Made by a program: the position numbers and the translations under genes
Shown: positions 27,701 to 38,625 of the stretch, in pieces
Position numbering within the stretch: the stretch's first letter is position 1
Layout of the letters: each line of letters starts with the position of its first letter
Notes under the pieces: model-generated
The model's database searches: none
Told to the model about the DNA's origin: nothing
What the model saw: the letters and a program-made list of their open reading frames with translations, nothing else
Source: Thunnus maccoyii
Lineage: Eukaryota > Chordata > Actinopteri > Scombriformes > Scombridae
Direction of reading: 5' to 3'
NCBI RefSeq assembly: GCF_910596095.1
Contig: NC_056538.1
Coordinates: forward strand, 22,182,501 to 22,246,500
DNA: 64,000 nt

Positions 27701-30700
27701 ATCAACGCGTGGAGCAGGAGTCAGTCTGTTATCATTTTTCAGGAGCTACACCGCCTGCTTATTATCCTCTCTCCGTCCCCTCTCATCCATCTTTCTCCTC
27801 TCCTCCTCTGACTCTCTCCATGTGTCCACGCAGAGTGGATGGCGTAATGAGGACCATGAATACAGAGAAGCTGCTCAAGACCATCCCCATCATTCAGAAC
27901 CAGATGGATGCCCTCCTCGATTTCAATGTGAGTTTGAGGTGAAGCCTCCTGCAGCTCTGCCGCTCGTGTAGTAAAAAGCGGCAAGGAGGCTGCCGCAAGC
28001 TGACAATAACGGGAGATGCATCGTCGTAGTCCGCCTACCTTGTTTTTGTACGTCATCAAATTGAAGATAAATGTCGAGCTTGTGTGCTAACTTGGCTGAT
28101 TGCTTTCCCTCAGGTCAATGCCAACGAGCTGACTAATGGAGTCATCAACGCAGCCTTCATGCTCCTCTTCAAAGACTCTATCAGGCTCTTTGCTGCTTAT
28201 AACGAAGGCATTATCAACTTGCTTGGTGAGACCTTCATGGAACTCTTTCACTTTCAACCTTCTCTTTGTTTTTGTGCCTTTTATATATTTTATGTGGTTG
28301 GTCATTCAAAATGTAATAAATACATTTATTTGTCACTAAACAGAGAAATACTTTGACATGAAGAAGACCCAGTGTAAAGAAGGTCTGGACATTTACAAAA
28401 AGTTTCTCACCCGAATGACCCGGATATCAGAGTTCCTCAAAGTAGCAGAGGTAAAAAACACTAAATATTTATCTTTCTCTCTAGTCAGCAGTGAAATTCT
28501 CTTTTGTATTGAAAAGATTGTATCTTATTTCTCTCACTTCTCATCTAACAGCAGGTGGGCATCGATCGAGGAGACATTCCAGACCTTTCTCAGGTAAGCA
28601 CCGACACTCGAAAGCGATCAGGAAACACAGGCTATCAGCTCTCAGTAGCTTTTCCTTCTTTCTTTCTCTTATTTCCAGCTCTAATTGCTCTTTTCTTCCA
28701 TTAGCATTGTTTTTTGCCGTTTTTCCACCGCATATTACGGCCCGACTCGACTTGACTCTACTTGCTTGGAGCTGTTCTTTTTTGGGGTTAAAGTTGTAGA
28801 TAGTACCTGGTACCTGGTACTTTTTTTGGTATTACCTCCGTCGAGGTTCCAAGCGAGCTGAACCGATACTAAAAGGTGACTTTTAGTAACACTGCACACC
28901 GCTGATTGGTCAGAGTGAATCGTCACTAGAATCATCACTTGCGCGACACGGGACATCCTGCACAAACCCGCCATTTTTAAATAGCCAAGCTACCACAGCG
29001 GCTACAAAATTTGTCTCCTTGCTGTAAAAACAGCCACACACCGAGAGTGGAGAACACCGTCCCTTATTGATATCCTCCAATGTTCCTATGTGTGTTGCGG
29101 TGAATATGACGTCACTTTGGCAACCAGCTACATCGAGGGGTTACTATCTGCATCGGAAAACGAAATCCAGAAGAGGAGAGTCAAGTCGAGCCGGTACCAT
29201 GTAGCGGAAACACGGCTTTAGTCCAACTACAGTATACGACACCCGACACAAATGTTCCTTCAAATGAGACACTTTGCATGATTTCCTTATAGAGTGCATG
29301 TTGCCATAGGAGGTGGTCTTTTCCTGTTTCTTGTTCTTGTCCTTCTTCCTTTCTTCTTCTTCTTCTCTTGCTCCTTCTTCTTCTTCTTCTTCTTCTTCTT
29401 CTTCTCACCTACTTCTTCTACAGTAAATAAAGGTGTCAAGTCCACACTAAGAGTTTTAAAAGTGTGATTGCAGTACACTCACAGTACATCTGCACACAGT
29501 GACAGCTCAAAGCACATACTGTTGTGCTGGACTGTGGGCACCAGTATTCAACAAGTATTTTACCCCAGAGACCTGCAGCAAAAATGCACCCCCCCCCTCT
29601 GACTGTCACCACCTTTATATTCTGTATTTTCCCCCTTATCTTTCCACTTTAGTTCACAGTTTGTGTAAGTACTATCATTTCACTCTTCTTGTATGTCCGT
29701 GACTTGCTTCAGTGTTGTCTTTTTGCATGCCTCTGCTCTGACTCTTGTCTCCTACATCGTGGTGAAAAACAGTTGAAGGAAAAAACACTCTCTGTGGTAA
29801 ATTCTGTTTCACTTTTGTCACGTTGAGGTGTAAACCGGTGTAGATTTTATGTGAAAATGGCTGCCCCGTTGTGCTTAGACACGGCCCGGTTCAACAACAG
29901 CCCAGGTTGTTGAAAGTGCTGCTGTCCGTCATCCCACACAGATGTTATTCTCATCCTAAGTAGCTTTTTGGCTGGAATGCAGTCATTGATCAGTGGTGGG
30001 TAACTAATAGTCCAAAATTGGTAGATAACCTGCAGATATGGAGCGAAATTAAACCTCCCAATCATATATATGAATCGGCTGTAGGTTTAAGAGTGTGGTG
30101 TATTTTGTGGTGTATAGTGTTTTCGTTTCTAGCTTGGTTGCCCACCACTGTCCTTTATGGTCTTGTTATCCATTCAGACTTCATTTTCTGTGTCTCCGCA
30201 ACATGCTGACTGTGTGCTTTCTGTCACGACAGGCTCCCAGTAGCCTTCTTGAAGCTCTGGAGCAGCACTTGGCCTCTTTAGAGGGCAAGAAAGTCAAAGA
30301 CTCCACTGCAGCCAGCAGGTACGTTAATCCTCCCGTCGCTATTTTACGCTTGAATCTCATGTAATTCCTCTTATATTGTCCCTGAGTCTCAGAGCCTGCA
30401 TTTCCTTCTGTCTTCTTGCTGGAAGATATGAAGCATTATTAAATAAGTAATAGCTTTATCTGTGTTGCATTCAGTGTGAATTTGTATCTTTCCTGCAGGG
30501 CCAGCACTCTGTCAAACGCAGTGTCGTCGCTGGCAAGCACGGGGATGTCTTTCACTAAAGTCGATGAGCGGGAGAAGCAAGCAGCTCTGGAAGAGGAACA
30601 GGCCCGACTCAAAGCTCTGAAGGTGGCTTTGCTATTTGGAAAAAAACAATCTTAGGTTTACTTTAACACACGCTGAAAAAAGATTTTTGCAGTGTCAATT

Positions 30701-33700
30701 TTGCTTGTATGTTTGAACTGGACTCCCTTAATTTGCTCAGGAACAGAGGCTCAAGGAGCTCTCCAAAAGGCCCTCCTTCGCTACCACTGATACATCACCA
30801 ATCTCCACCACCGGGGGCACTATCAGCACAGCGCCAGCCATCGACCTCTTCTCTACACCCAGCTGCTCTAATGGGTACTGGCTTGATTTACAGAACAATA
30901 TAAAACACGTTTAGTTTTTAAAATCTTACAGATGTTTAACTGCATTTTTCAGTCGCTTTGGAGCTGAAACTTCAGACTATTCAGTTAATTGAATAGTCAA
31001 TCAACAAAAAATTAACCGGCAACTATTTAGATAATCAAGTAATCATTATATAAAGCAAAAATGCCAAATATTCTCCTATTTTAGCTCTTTAAATGTGACA
31101 GTTTGTTGCTTTTCTGCATCATAAATGATTCATATTTTTCGGATTTTGGAGTAATGGTCGGATAAAACAAGAAATTTTAGGGCTGCAGCTAACTATAATT
31201 TTCATTATCAATTAAGCTGCCCATTATTTTCTTGATTAATCGATTAACTGCCTTGTCTGTTATATTTTCAGCTAGAATTTCTTAGACAGACAATGGTGAT
31301 GTCTTCAAACGTCTTGTTTTGTCTGATCAACAGTCCAAAGAAATTCAGTTTACCATCATGTACGACACAGAAAAGCTTCAAATCGCTTCAAATTGATTGA
31401 TTTTCTCTTGATCGACTAATCGTTGCTGTTGATATTTTATATATCAACAATTAATCGAGAAAATGACTTTATAGATATTTCCCCAAAATTCAGACTGACA
31501 TATTTGGTATCTTTGGAAACGTTATGATTTCTACTAGAATGTAAAACAAAGTTCAATGGTTTTTAACAATTTTTGGTTTATAATGTTTTGGAGTTTCCTT
31601 AAGTCCTTTTTAAAGTGTTTATAAATAATAAATACATTTACGGGTTGATTAACATATTGGTAAGGAGAATATGTAGGTTTAAAACGATGCTTCTTCTCTG
31701 TCTGCAGTGCCGTGAAGATGGAGAGCGACCTCTTCGACCTGCAGTCAACTTTCCAGCCGTCCATGCAGTCCGGCTCAACAGGGCTTCCAGTGGCGACAGC
31801 GTGGGCAGGTAAAGAACCAACATCTGTATTTCTGGACTTTGGTGACCTGTTCTGCATGCTCTCTTTTCTTTAGTTGTCTGAACTCTGATGCCCACCTCTT
31901 CCTCTCCACTCTTTTTTCTGTCTCTCTCTTTTCCTCTGCCTGCCTAGATCCTTTCACCTCTGCTGAAGCTGGAGATGATTCCATGCCAAACCTTAACCCT
32001 TTCCTCTCAAAACTCGTTGTCGATGCCACTCACTTACCTGTCGTGTCTTCAGACGGTGTTAGCTTTCCCTCTAGGACATCTGGTCATGAAATGTTTGGTG
32101 GTAACGACTCATTTTTTTGTTTCTCCTCAAAAAAGTCTTGTCTTGCTCTTCTTGCTCATTTCTCTGTATAAGCATGACTAGCTGGCATGTTTACTGTGCT
32201 GCTGTAGTTTAAATGTTGATTAGCTGTCTAAGGTGTAAAGTCTCTTTCTTCTCTTGTCTTGTCTGTACAGTGCGCCTCATTGCAGTCCATACCAAGCTCA
32301 AATTATGTTGTTTTTTAGTGAAAACGCCTCTTTAGTTCTCTTAATTACCAAACCAGAACCCTCCATGTCCCCCCTATAGAGGCCATACGCCCATTTGCTT
32401 CACAGTTAACTTTCATCCCCTCTTTTGATAAGCAGTTTGGTTCTGTGTTGTAACAATGCCGTAGAGCTTTTAAGTTGAAACCTGTTCTTCTTTTACCAAC
32501 ACTATTTTTGATTCTCCAGATCGTTACAATCCCTTTATTGACACAAACTCATCCGTTTCAACCAATTACAAACGTACAGTGCGGATAGAACACTCCATCT
32601 CAGGTACTATGATGGCTCACCATCCCAGCCTATGTTTCCTGAGCCCTGGAAAACATAGGATCCTATGCAATACCCCAAGGGCCCTTTTTTTTAAATTTAT
32701 GGTAGTAATATTGATGCATATTGATGCATATTAGAGGAATAGTTTGACATTTTGGGAAACAGGCTTATCTGCTTTCTTGCCAAGAGTTTGATGATGATTG
32801 ATTCAGCTGTTGTGTTTGTAACGGTAAATATGAAGCTACAGCTAGCCGCTGGTTAGCTTAGCTTAGCTTAAAGACTGGAAACAGGGGGAAACAACTACCT
32901 TGGCTCTGTCCAAAGGTAACAACATCTACCTACCAGCACCTCTAAAGCTCACTAATTAACATGTTACATCTTGTTTGTTCAATCTGTTAAAAAACTTGCG
33001 TATAAAAACAACTTAGAGGAGTAATGTACCGGATTATTTCATCCAGTGGAGACGTTACTGGTCCCAACCACATAATAATCCGGCACATAACCCCTCGTAA
33101 CATCGCAAAGTATTGTTTTTACTCTTCAGCTGTTGGTAGGTAGAATGTTTTTACCTTTGTACAGAACAAAGCTAGCTATTTCCCCCTGTCTTTATGCTAT
33201 GCTAAGCTAACTGTCCACTGGCGGTTGCTTTGTATTAGAGCTGCAACGATTAGACAATTAATCGTTTAGTCAATCACCAAAAATGAATGGACAACTATTT
33301 TGATCATTGAATAATTGTCGTCTTTTAAGCAAATATGCCAAAATGTGTTCTTGTTTCAGCTGCTCAGATGTGATGATTTATTGCTTTTCTTTGTCATTTA
33401 TTATCGTAAATTGATTATCTTTGGGTTTTGGGCTGTAGGTCAGACAAAATAAGACACTTAAAAACTTCTAAACTAAACTAAAAACAGGCATTTTTCCTTA
33501 TTCTCAGACATTTTATATACAAAAAGATTTATCGACAAAATAATCTTGATTGATAGTGACAATATTCGTTAGTTGCAGCCCTACCTTGAATTTATCATAC
33601 AGACATGAGAGCGGTATTGATCTTCTCATAATGTCGAACTTTTCCTTTAATCCCTTCTTCTTGGTTACTACAATACTATTCTGCAATATTTTATCCTTCT

Positions 33701-36700
33701 ACAAAGTCTTAAATTTGACTTAAAACACGCAGAGTTAAGCACTATGTAAGTGTTATACATGTTAGCATATCTTTTCTTCCTGTCTGTATTTCTGTCATTT
33801 CCCACCTGTCTCTCTGGCCTGGCCCTGAAACGCCTTTTCCTTTTGCTCTCTCTCTTCCTGTATTTTCTCTTTGTCTTCCTGCTTCCTGTGGCGTGTCAGA
33901 CTCCTTCTGTGGTCCAGTGTCCATTGCCCAGCACCTCCCACAACAGGCTCCCTACCCCACTGAGCCCTCTACTGTAGCAGGTCTATTCAGAGGTAGAGTA
34001 CTGAAGGCTCTCTCTAGCACATTCAGCAGTAGATCATTGCTAGTTTTATATCCTTTAGAGAAAGCTGCGGTCTTCCGCTCTCCATTCAGGTATCCAGTGA
34101 TTGATATATGATCACTGCACTTTCATGGGTCAGTGTAGAAACCAAAAAGTCCAAGCAGCGCCCTATTTTAATAAGAAATAAGTTCCTGTAACTGCAGCCT
34201 CTTTTTCATCTCTTTCTGAAGGATACTCAACGCCACAGGCCCCTCCACAGCAGTCAGCAGGGGGACTCCAAGTGGACTTTGAGTCAGTTTTTGGAACCAA
34301 AGCTACAGGCAGCAACAGCCTCAATTCTGACGGTGAGGATGAAACGCTTTTGCATTTACGTGTAGGTGAATGTGCAATACCTGTGCAATAGGTCTCTGTG
34401 GTTTAGTGAGGTGGACGTGCTTAATTGTTGTTTTGCACATGATGAATCAAACGCCGGTCTTGCGCGGAGCCCTCGGCACAAAATTAAATCAAACAAATGT
34501 CACTCAGCTGAGAAAGGGGAGTCATGCAGAAAACAAGTCAAACATGAAAAGTTGGAGGGACTGAAAGACATTCTTAGGATGGTCCACTACCCATTATGCT
34601 TCTTTTTCCAAAGACAAACACGATAGGTCACCAGTAGCTACGGCAGATTGAAAAATACCAGGAAATCATATTAGTCGCACACTAAGTATATTGTTTGTTT
34701 CAGAGAACAATATTTAGTCCTGACGTCAGATATAGTTGAAACACCTGCAGCAGAGGGCCCTACAGTGTCTTGTAAATTCTCCAGAGTCACCAGTACATTG
34801 AGAACAGACTGTTGTCTCGTCTGTACTATTTTTACCACACGCTGTCAGTATCTGCAAGCAGCCCAAAGAACAGAACGTCATTATATCTTTTTCTCTGACG
34901 GGCTAAAAAATGTACCTCAAATCATATTTACATTGCAAAATTGTCTCCATGATTTCTTTTAAAAAAGTCCCAAGCGCTTGCACCATAGCTCTCTGAACAT
35001 TTAATAACATTTTGACAACATTTAATACTTTTTTAAAACACAACATATCAGACTGTTGGAGATATGACGATTAAGTCCTGGGTTTATTTCCATCTTTGTA
35101 AAACTAAAGTGACAAAATACACAATACTTTAAAAAAAAAAATTAAGGTTTGTAACCTTGTATTTACAAACAGGTTCATTATGTGTTCTGAGTCAGTCCTT
35201 TGTATATCTTGTTAGATATTGCTGGGGGCATCCTGAAACCGACTCTCGCCGGATCCAACCTGCCGTCCAGTCAGCAGCCAGAGAAGCTGGTGTCAGATGA
35301 CCTTGACTCCTCTCTGGCCAACCTTGTCGGCAGTAAGTATGACGCTTCCCACTAATTAAAACCGCACTAATTAAAGCTTATAAAGCACAAAATATTTGCA
35401 GGCAGACATCTAACATCCAATTTTCTTTTTCAGACCTCGGCATTGGAAACGGCACGATGAAAAAGTAAGTGACGCGTCCGTGTCTTTGAGCGGCCGCTCC
35501 GCTGTACAGAAACAGCAGCAGCTCTGTGCTCTCAGGGCAGTTACAAGCTGGTGCTAACATCAGCTGTCTTAATCTACAGTGACATCCACTGGAGTCAGCC
35601 GGGGGAGAAGAGGATGACCGGCGGCACCAACTGGCAGCCGAAGGCGGCGCCGACCACGACCTGGAACCCCGTCTCCATGGTGACACACACAGACTTTCTA
35701 CTGTAGTGCTCGCGCTGTCTGCCTCTGCAGTGTTGCTGCTTTCTCTCTGTGCTCATCTTTTACTTCCAGATAACTGCTGTGATGTTTATTGTTTCCTGTT
35801 GTAAATTTTTTGCCTTTCTGCGTCTCCACAGGCACCATCAATCATGGCCTTCCCTGCCACCACACCCACGGGCATGATGGGATACGGCATGGTCAGTATT
35901 ACTGTACTGCAAACATACAAAATGTGTAGATGTAGCATTTTAGCACAATCAATTTACCTTCTGCTCTGCGCATATTTGTGTTAAAGTCAAAAAATGAATC
36001 AGACACTCTGAATGTTGTCGAAGCAGTTCATGTTAGGTAAAAGCCTTTTATGTTTTACCTGCTCATTATCATTTAGAGGTAATTAAATGCACTTAAACTG
36101 GGTCAAGTGAGCTGCTGTGTTACTGTGAATATTTTTCTTAGTTTTATGAATAAAGTGAAGGCTGGAGAATTGTAAATAGTTTATATTTTAAGTGTGCTCA
36201 GTTAATAAATATTCAATTTTACTATTAGGCACAAGGTTTTTATTGATTTTTTTTTTTTTTTTGGTTATAAAATAAACTTTTTTATAACCCATATTTTGAC
36301 TGTAAAACAGCAGAGGCTACAGCATTTATTTAACCCTGGTCTGGTGTTGCATATGTGGATTGTCATCTTGCTGACTCACTCTTGACAGTATAACATCGTA
36401 ACAGTCCCTTATAATGCTTAAATTATGTTGGATTAAAGCCACTCTGTGTAGAATTTGACAGTTTTTGAGTTTGATGCCCCCATTGCTGAGACCACAGTTA
36501 GAGCAGACTAGTCAATCAATCAATAAATCAATCGGAAGAAAATGAATCTGCTCACTGCTTCCAACTTCTCAAATGTGAATATTTTTAGTGACAAAACAAG
36601 CAATTTAAATGTCAACTTAGGCTCTGATAAATTATGAAACTGACTCATTTAGCTGTTTTATTATTACAATATAATATTATTCATTTTACAGACCAAACAA

Positions 36701-38625
36701 TTAATGAGAAATTGAGAAAATAATCAGCAGATTAACCCATAATGAAAATAGACCTTAGTTACAGCCGTGTTATTGAACGTCTCTCACCTCTGTGCAACAC
36801 ACTGCAGCCTCCACAAATGGGCTCCATGGGGATGATGAATCCACCCACCATGATGTACACCCAGCCTGTGATGAGGCCACCCAACCCCTTTGGCTCTGTG
36901 TCTAGTGCTCAGGTGGGTGCGCAGCAGTCTGACCACTGCACCGAGCTGATGCACGATAAAGTCAGTATCTATTTTCACAGTTATTAGGTTGAGTAAATAG
37001 GTGTATCCGTTGTGCTGTGACGTGTATCATAGTTAGTCACTGTGTAAGCTTTGTTGTCAATGTGAATACTGTGATGATGACAGTTTTAACAATGAACCTT
37101 TCACTCTGTCGAGCAGAAAGGGACAAAACTGTGAATCATCTCCCTTGTTTTTCCCCAACAACTCCTTTTATTAACCCTTCTTTCATACATCACAGCTTCT
37201 CCAAACTAATCTCATCCCTCCTTCAGTCTCTGTACTGACTCTCTGACTTCTCCTCTGGTCCTCCTACTTCCTGTATTTCTTCCTGTAATAGCCCTCCGCA
37301 GCCTCTAGTCCTTCCAGCCAGAGTCCTCTCCGAGCCCCTGGACAGGACCCGTTTGCACACCTCTCTCTCAAGGATTTCTTGTAGAGCATCTCTTTAGGTA
37401 CAGCATGCTCTTTGCTTGCGGATGCACCCGCGTGCATCACATGCCCAGTGTTAATACCCTTTTGTATCTTTTTTTATCTTGTACCATTAGCATACTTCTT
37501 CATCTCCATCTGATTAGATGCTACATGTGTTTTTCTCATTTATTCTGTTTTATCTTGAACTTTGTTGCTTGTTTTTGAAGGATTTATTATATCTTTAATG
37601 TAGCCAAACACATTCTGACCCTTTGTTCTTTCACTGTCATCACATATTGGTCAAACCTGTTTTCTCTCAACCTTCTAGCCATTGATGAATTGATCGTTCA
37701 CTAAACCTCATCCCCCTTAGTTGCTGTTGCCACGTTTGTCACAGAGCAAATGTAGTAATATGACATTAGCAATTTTTGCAACAACGGGTGATTTCACACA
37801 GTGGGACTAAAGAAGACTTCTCATTTCTAACCGCTGACAGTCGATTTTACCGACTAACATCAAAACCGATTTTATTAGCAAATGCTAGCAAATTAAGCTA
37901 ACATTAGCAGACTTTTTAATGTTAGCAGCTGATTTGTTTTAAAACAAGAAAAAAAGCATGTCTTAGATACTTTATGCGCTTGATGGTTTTCATCATCATG
38001 CAAAAAGACTGAGGCTCAAACGAATAGAGCTGCTAACGTTATCCTAAATCTGAATGTTCCACACTGTGGGGAAAATACTACACAGTGGATAGGTTTGTCA
38101 TGTTTCCCCACAAGCTGATGAAGTTTTCTTGAAAAGTATGAAAAACCAAAGTTTCCTCAGAAAAAGCCTTCCAATGTATTACAAACAAGGGATTTGAGGT
38201 TGTATCTTGAGCTTTTGTTAACAGTGATCAATGTTTTTCACCATTTTTTATAGATTAATAGACTAATCAATTAATTGAGAAAAAAAATGAACAGGTAAAT
38301 CTATAATGAAAATAATCATAAGTTGCAGCCCTAGCAGAAACCATGTCAATTACTACTGTAGGTAGTAAACTAGTTTACCAGATTATGCTATCTCTTGCTG
38401 CTCACATTAAAGCAGATAAACACACTGCTTTATCTGTTCCTTAAAGTTTTGCTCTTGTCTTATTTATTTCAGAAAGTCTAAAAAATAAAAAGATACCAGC
38501 ATGACAGCATGTATAGAAAAAGGGGTTTAGTGAACGGTCGCAAATTGACACATTGATTATTTCTATTCACGTTAGTCTTTCACTAATATCGTCTGTTGCC
38601 TCTCTTGCAGATGCAGTTCATGTAA
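21735..38625 (+). CDS. picalm: Phosphatidylinositol-binding clathrin assembly protein (CALM)
   Basis: CALM binds PI(4,5)P2, clathrin, AP-2 and R-SNAREs, and sets coat size in clathrin-mediated endocytosis. Exons: 21735-21864, 26657-26799, 26946-27021, 27125-27227, 27834-27927, 28114-28225, 28344-28450, 28552-28593, 30233-30318, 30499-30622, 30741-30874, 31708-31808, 31948-32097, 32520-32603 (cassette), 33900-33980 (cassette), 34222-34332, 35216-35332, 35434-35464, 35580-35679, 35832-35891, 36808-36912, then 38611-38625 or 37292-37384. Phases match throughout, giving 701 or 727 aa with both cassettes (human about 652). Residues 1 to ~290 are the ANTH domain, including the lysine patch [10 protein letters not shown] and [13 protein letters not shown] helical [15 protein letters not shown] segment follows. 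The C-terminal half is disordered and carries DLFDLQ, DPF, NPF and FESVFG-type adaptor and clathrin motifs, ending [16 protein letters not shown]. The other C-terminus ends LSLKDFL. The teleost duplicate (a or b) cannot be assigned from this window alone. Confidence 0.96.
23716..23983. repeat. 'gggctgcaac' palindromic repeat, copy in picalm intron 1
   Basis: It opens with 'agagctgcaactaacagtta'. It contains the family words 'gatgtcttcaaatgtctta' and 'tgattagccgattatcgaaa', and closes near 'gactaattgttccagcta'. It is a short AT-rich non-autonomous DNA element with imperfect inverted ends. Confidence 0.75.
24700..24785. repeat. (TCC)n/(CGT)n low-complexity tract
   Basis: A run of TCC triplets is followed by GTC/CGT triplets and TTC triplets in picalm intron 1. 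Confidence 0.85.
26105..26452. repeat. 'gggctgcaac' palindromic repeat, second copy in picalm intron 1
   Basis: A well-preserved copy from 'agggctgcaactaacaatta' to 'cgttgttcttgcagctctga'. The two ends are inverted repeats of each other. It lies only about 200 nt upstream of the second coding exon. Confidence 0.85.
27320..27600. repeat. 'gggctgcaac' palindromic repeat, picalm intron 4
   Basis: It starts 'tgggctgcaacaagatattt' and has the family's middle region ('atgtttaggcagaaaaatgtg'). It ends near 'gattgattgtcaggcctta'. It is more diverged than the copy at 26,105. Confidence 0.65.
28713..29220. mobile_element. Non-autonomous hAT-like element with long inverted ends, picalm intron 8
   Basis: The left end carries 'ccgtttttccaccgcatatt' and 'cgactcgacttgactct'. 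The right end read on the other strand carries 'ccgtgtttccgctacatggt' and 'cggctcgacttgactct'. The interior has no coding frame. This is a widespread fish element type. Assignment to hAT is from memory of related fish repeats, not from a target-site duplication. Confidence 0.7.
29342..29405. repeat. (TTC)n microsatellite
   Basis: An interrupted TTC/CTT run in picalm intron 8. It creates a long arginine- or lysine-rich open frame on the minus strand that is not a gene. Confidence 0.9.
30957..31430. repeat. Two abutting 'gggctgcaac' repeats, picalm intron 11
   Basis: A first copy runs from 'ggagctgaaacttcagacta' to about 31,170. A second begins 'agggctgcagctaactataa' and ends near 'cgactaatcgttgctg'. 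The two are end to end with little between them. Confidence 0.7.
32520..32603 (+). CDS. picalm: picalm in-frame cassette exon 1 (84 nt)
   Basis: It is flanked by a good acceptor (attctccag) and donor (cag|gtacta). Both borders are phase 1, so including or skipping it keeps the frame. It encodes [12 protein letters not shown], then [15 protein letters not shown]. The NPF tripeptide is a classical EH-domain ligand. The exon sits between HEMF and the GYSTPQAPP exon, a region known to be alternatively spliced in vertebrate PICALM. Confidence 0.75.
32734..33651. mobile_element. Foldback repeat, 'gttagcttagctta' family, copy 4 (host of a nested repeat)
   Basis: The left arm has 'aggaatagtttgacatttt' and 'ggttagcttagcttagctta'. 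The right arm carries the same words inverted ('gctatgctaagctaac' and 'atgtcgaacttttccttta'). This is the longest and most complete copy in the window. It is interrupted at 33,237-33,583 by a different repeat. It lies between the two cassette exons of picalm. Confidence 0.85.
33237..33583. mobile_element. 'gggctgcaac' repeat nested inside the foldback element
   Basis: It starts 'agagctgcaacgattagaca' and ends 'gttagttgcagcccta', with both ends inverted. The flanks on both sides are the right arm of the host foldback element, so this insertion is the younger event. Confidence 0.85.
33900..33992 (+). CDS. picalm: picalm in-frame cassette exon 2 (81 or 93 nt, two donors)
   Basis: After acceptor gcgtgtcag it encodes [18 protein letters not shown], then [10 protein letters not shown] donor after 33980 (cag|gtctat) gives 81 nt. 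A stronger-looking donor after 33992 (gag|gtagag) adds LFRG and gives 93 nt. Both keep phase 1, so the exon can be skipped, short or long without a frameshift. Confidence 0.7.
36490..36772. repeat. 'gggctgcaac' repeat, degenerate, picalm intron before 36,808
   Basis: Recognised by 'agtcaatcaatcaataaatc', 'ttctcaaatgtgaata' and the closing 'aaaatagaccttagttacagcc'. The left end is lost. Confidence 0.55.
37292..37384 (+). CDS. picalm: picalm alternative C-terminal exon
   Basis: It starts after acceptor cctgtaatag and reads on in frame from the AQ codons at 36912. It encodes [18 protein letters not shown], then [12 protein letters not shown] and a TAG stop. DPF is an AP-2 binding motif. No AATAAA follows closely, but a possible donor (tttag|gtacag) lies about 15 nt after the stop. 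The exon may therefore splice on to 38,611, making the rest untranslated. Confidence 0.7.
   Translation, partial: PSAASSPSSQSPLRAPGQDPFAHLSLKDFL
38230..38334. repeat. 'gggctgcaac' repeat, fragment, last picalm intron
   Basis: Only the right end remains: 'gactaatcaattaattgag' to 'ataagttgcagccctag'. Confidence 0.65.

Noticed and set aside
29181-29478. Arginine- and lysine-rich open frames on the minus strand
   Set aside because: They are translations of the (TTC)n microsatellite in picalm intron 8.
31839-32171. 110-codon open frame treated as an independent gene
   Set aside because: Its middle is the in-frame picalm exon at 31,948-32,097; the ends are intron.
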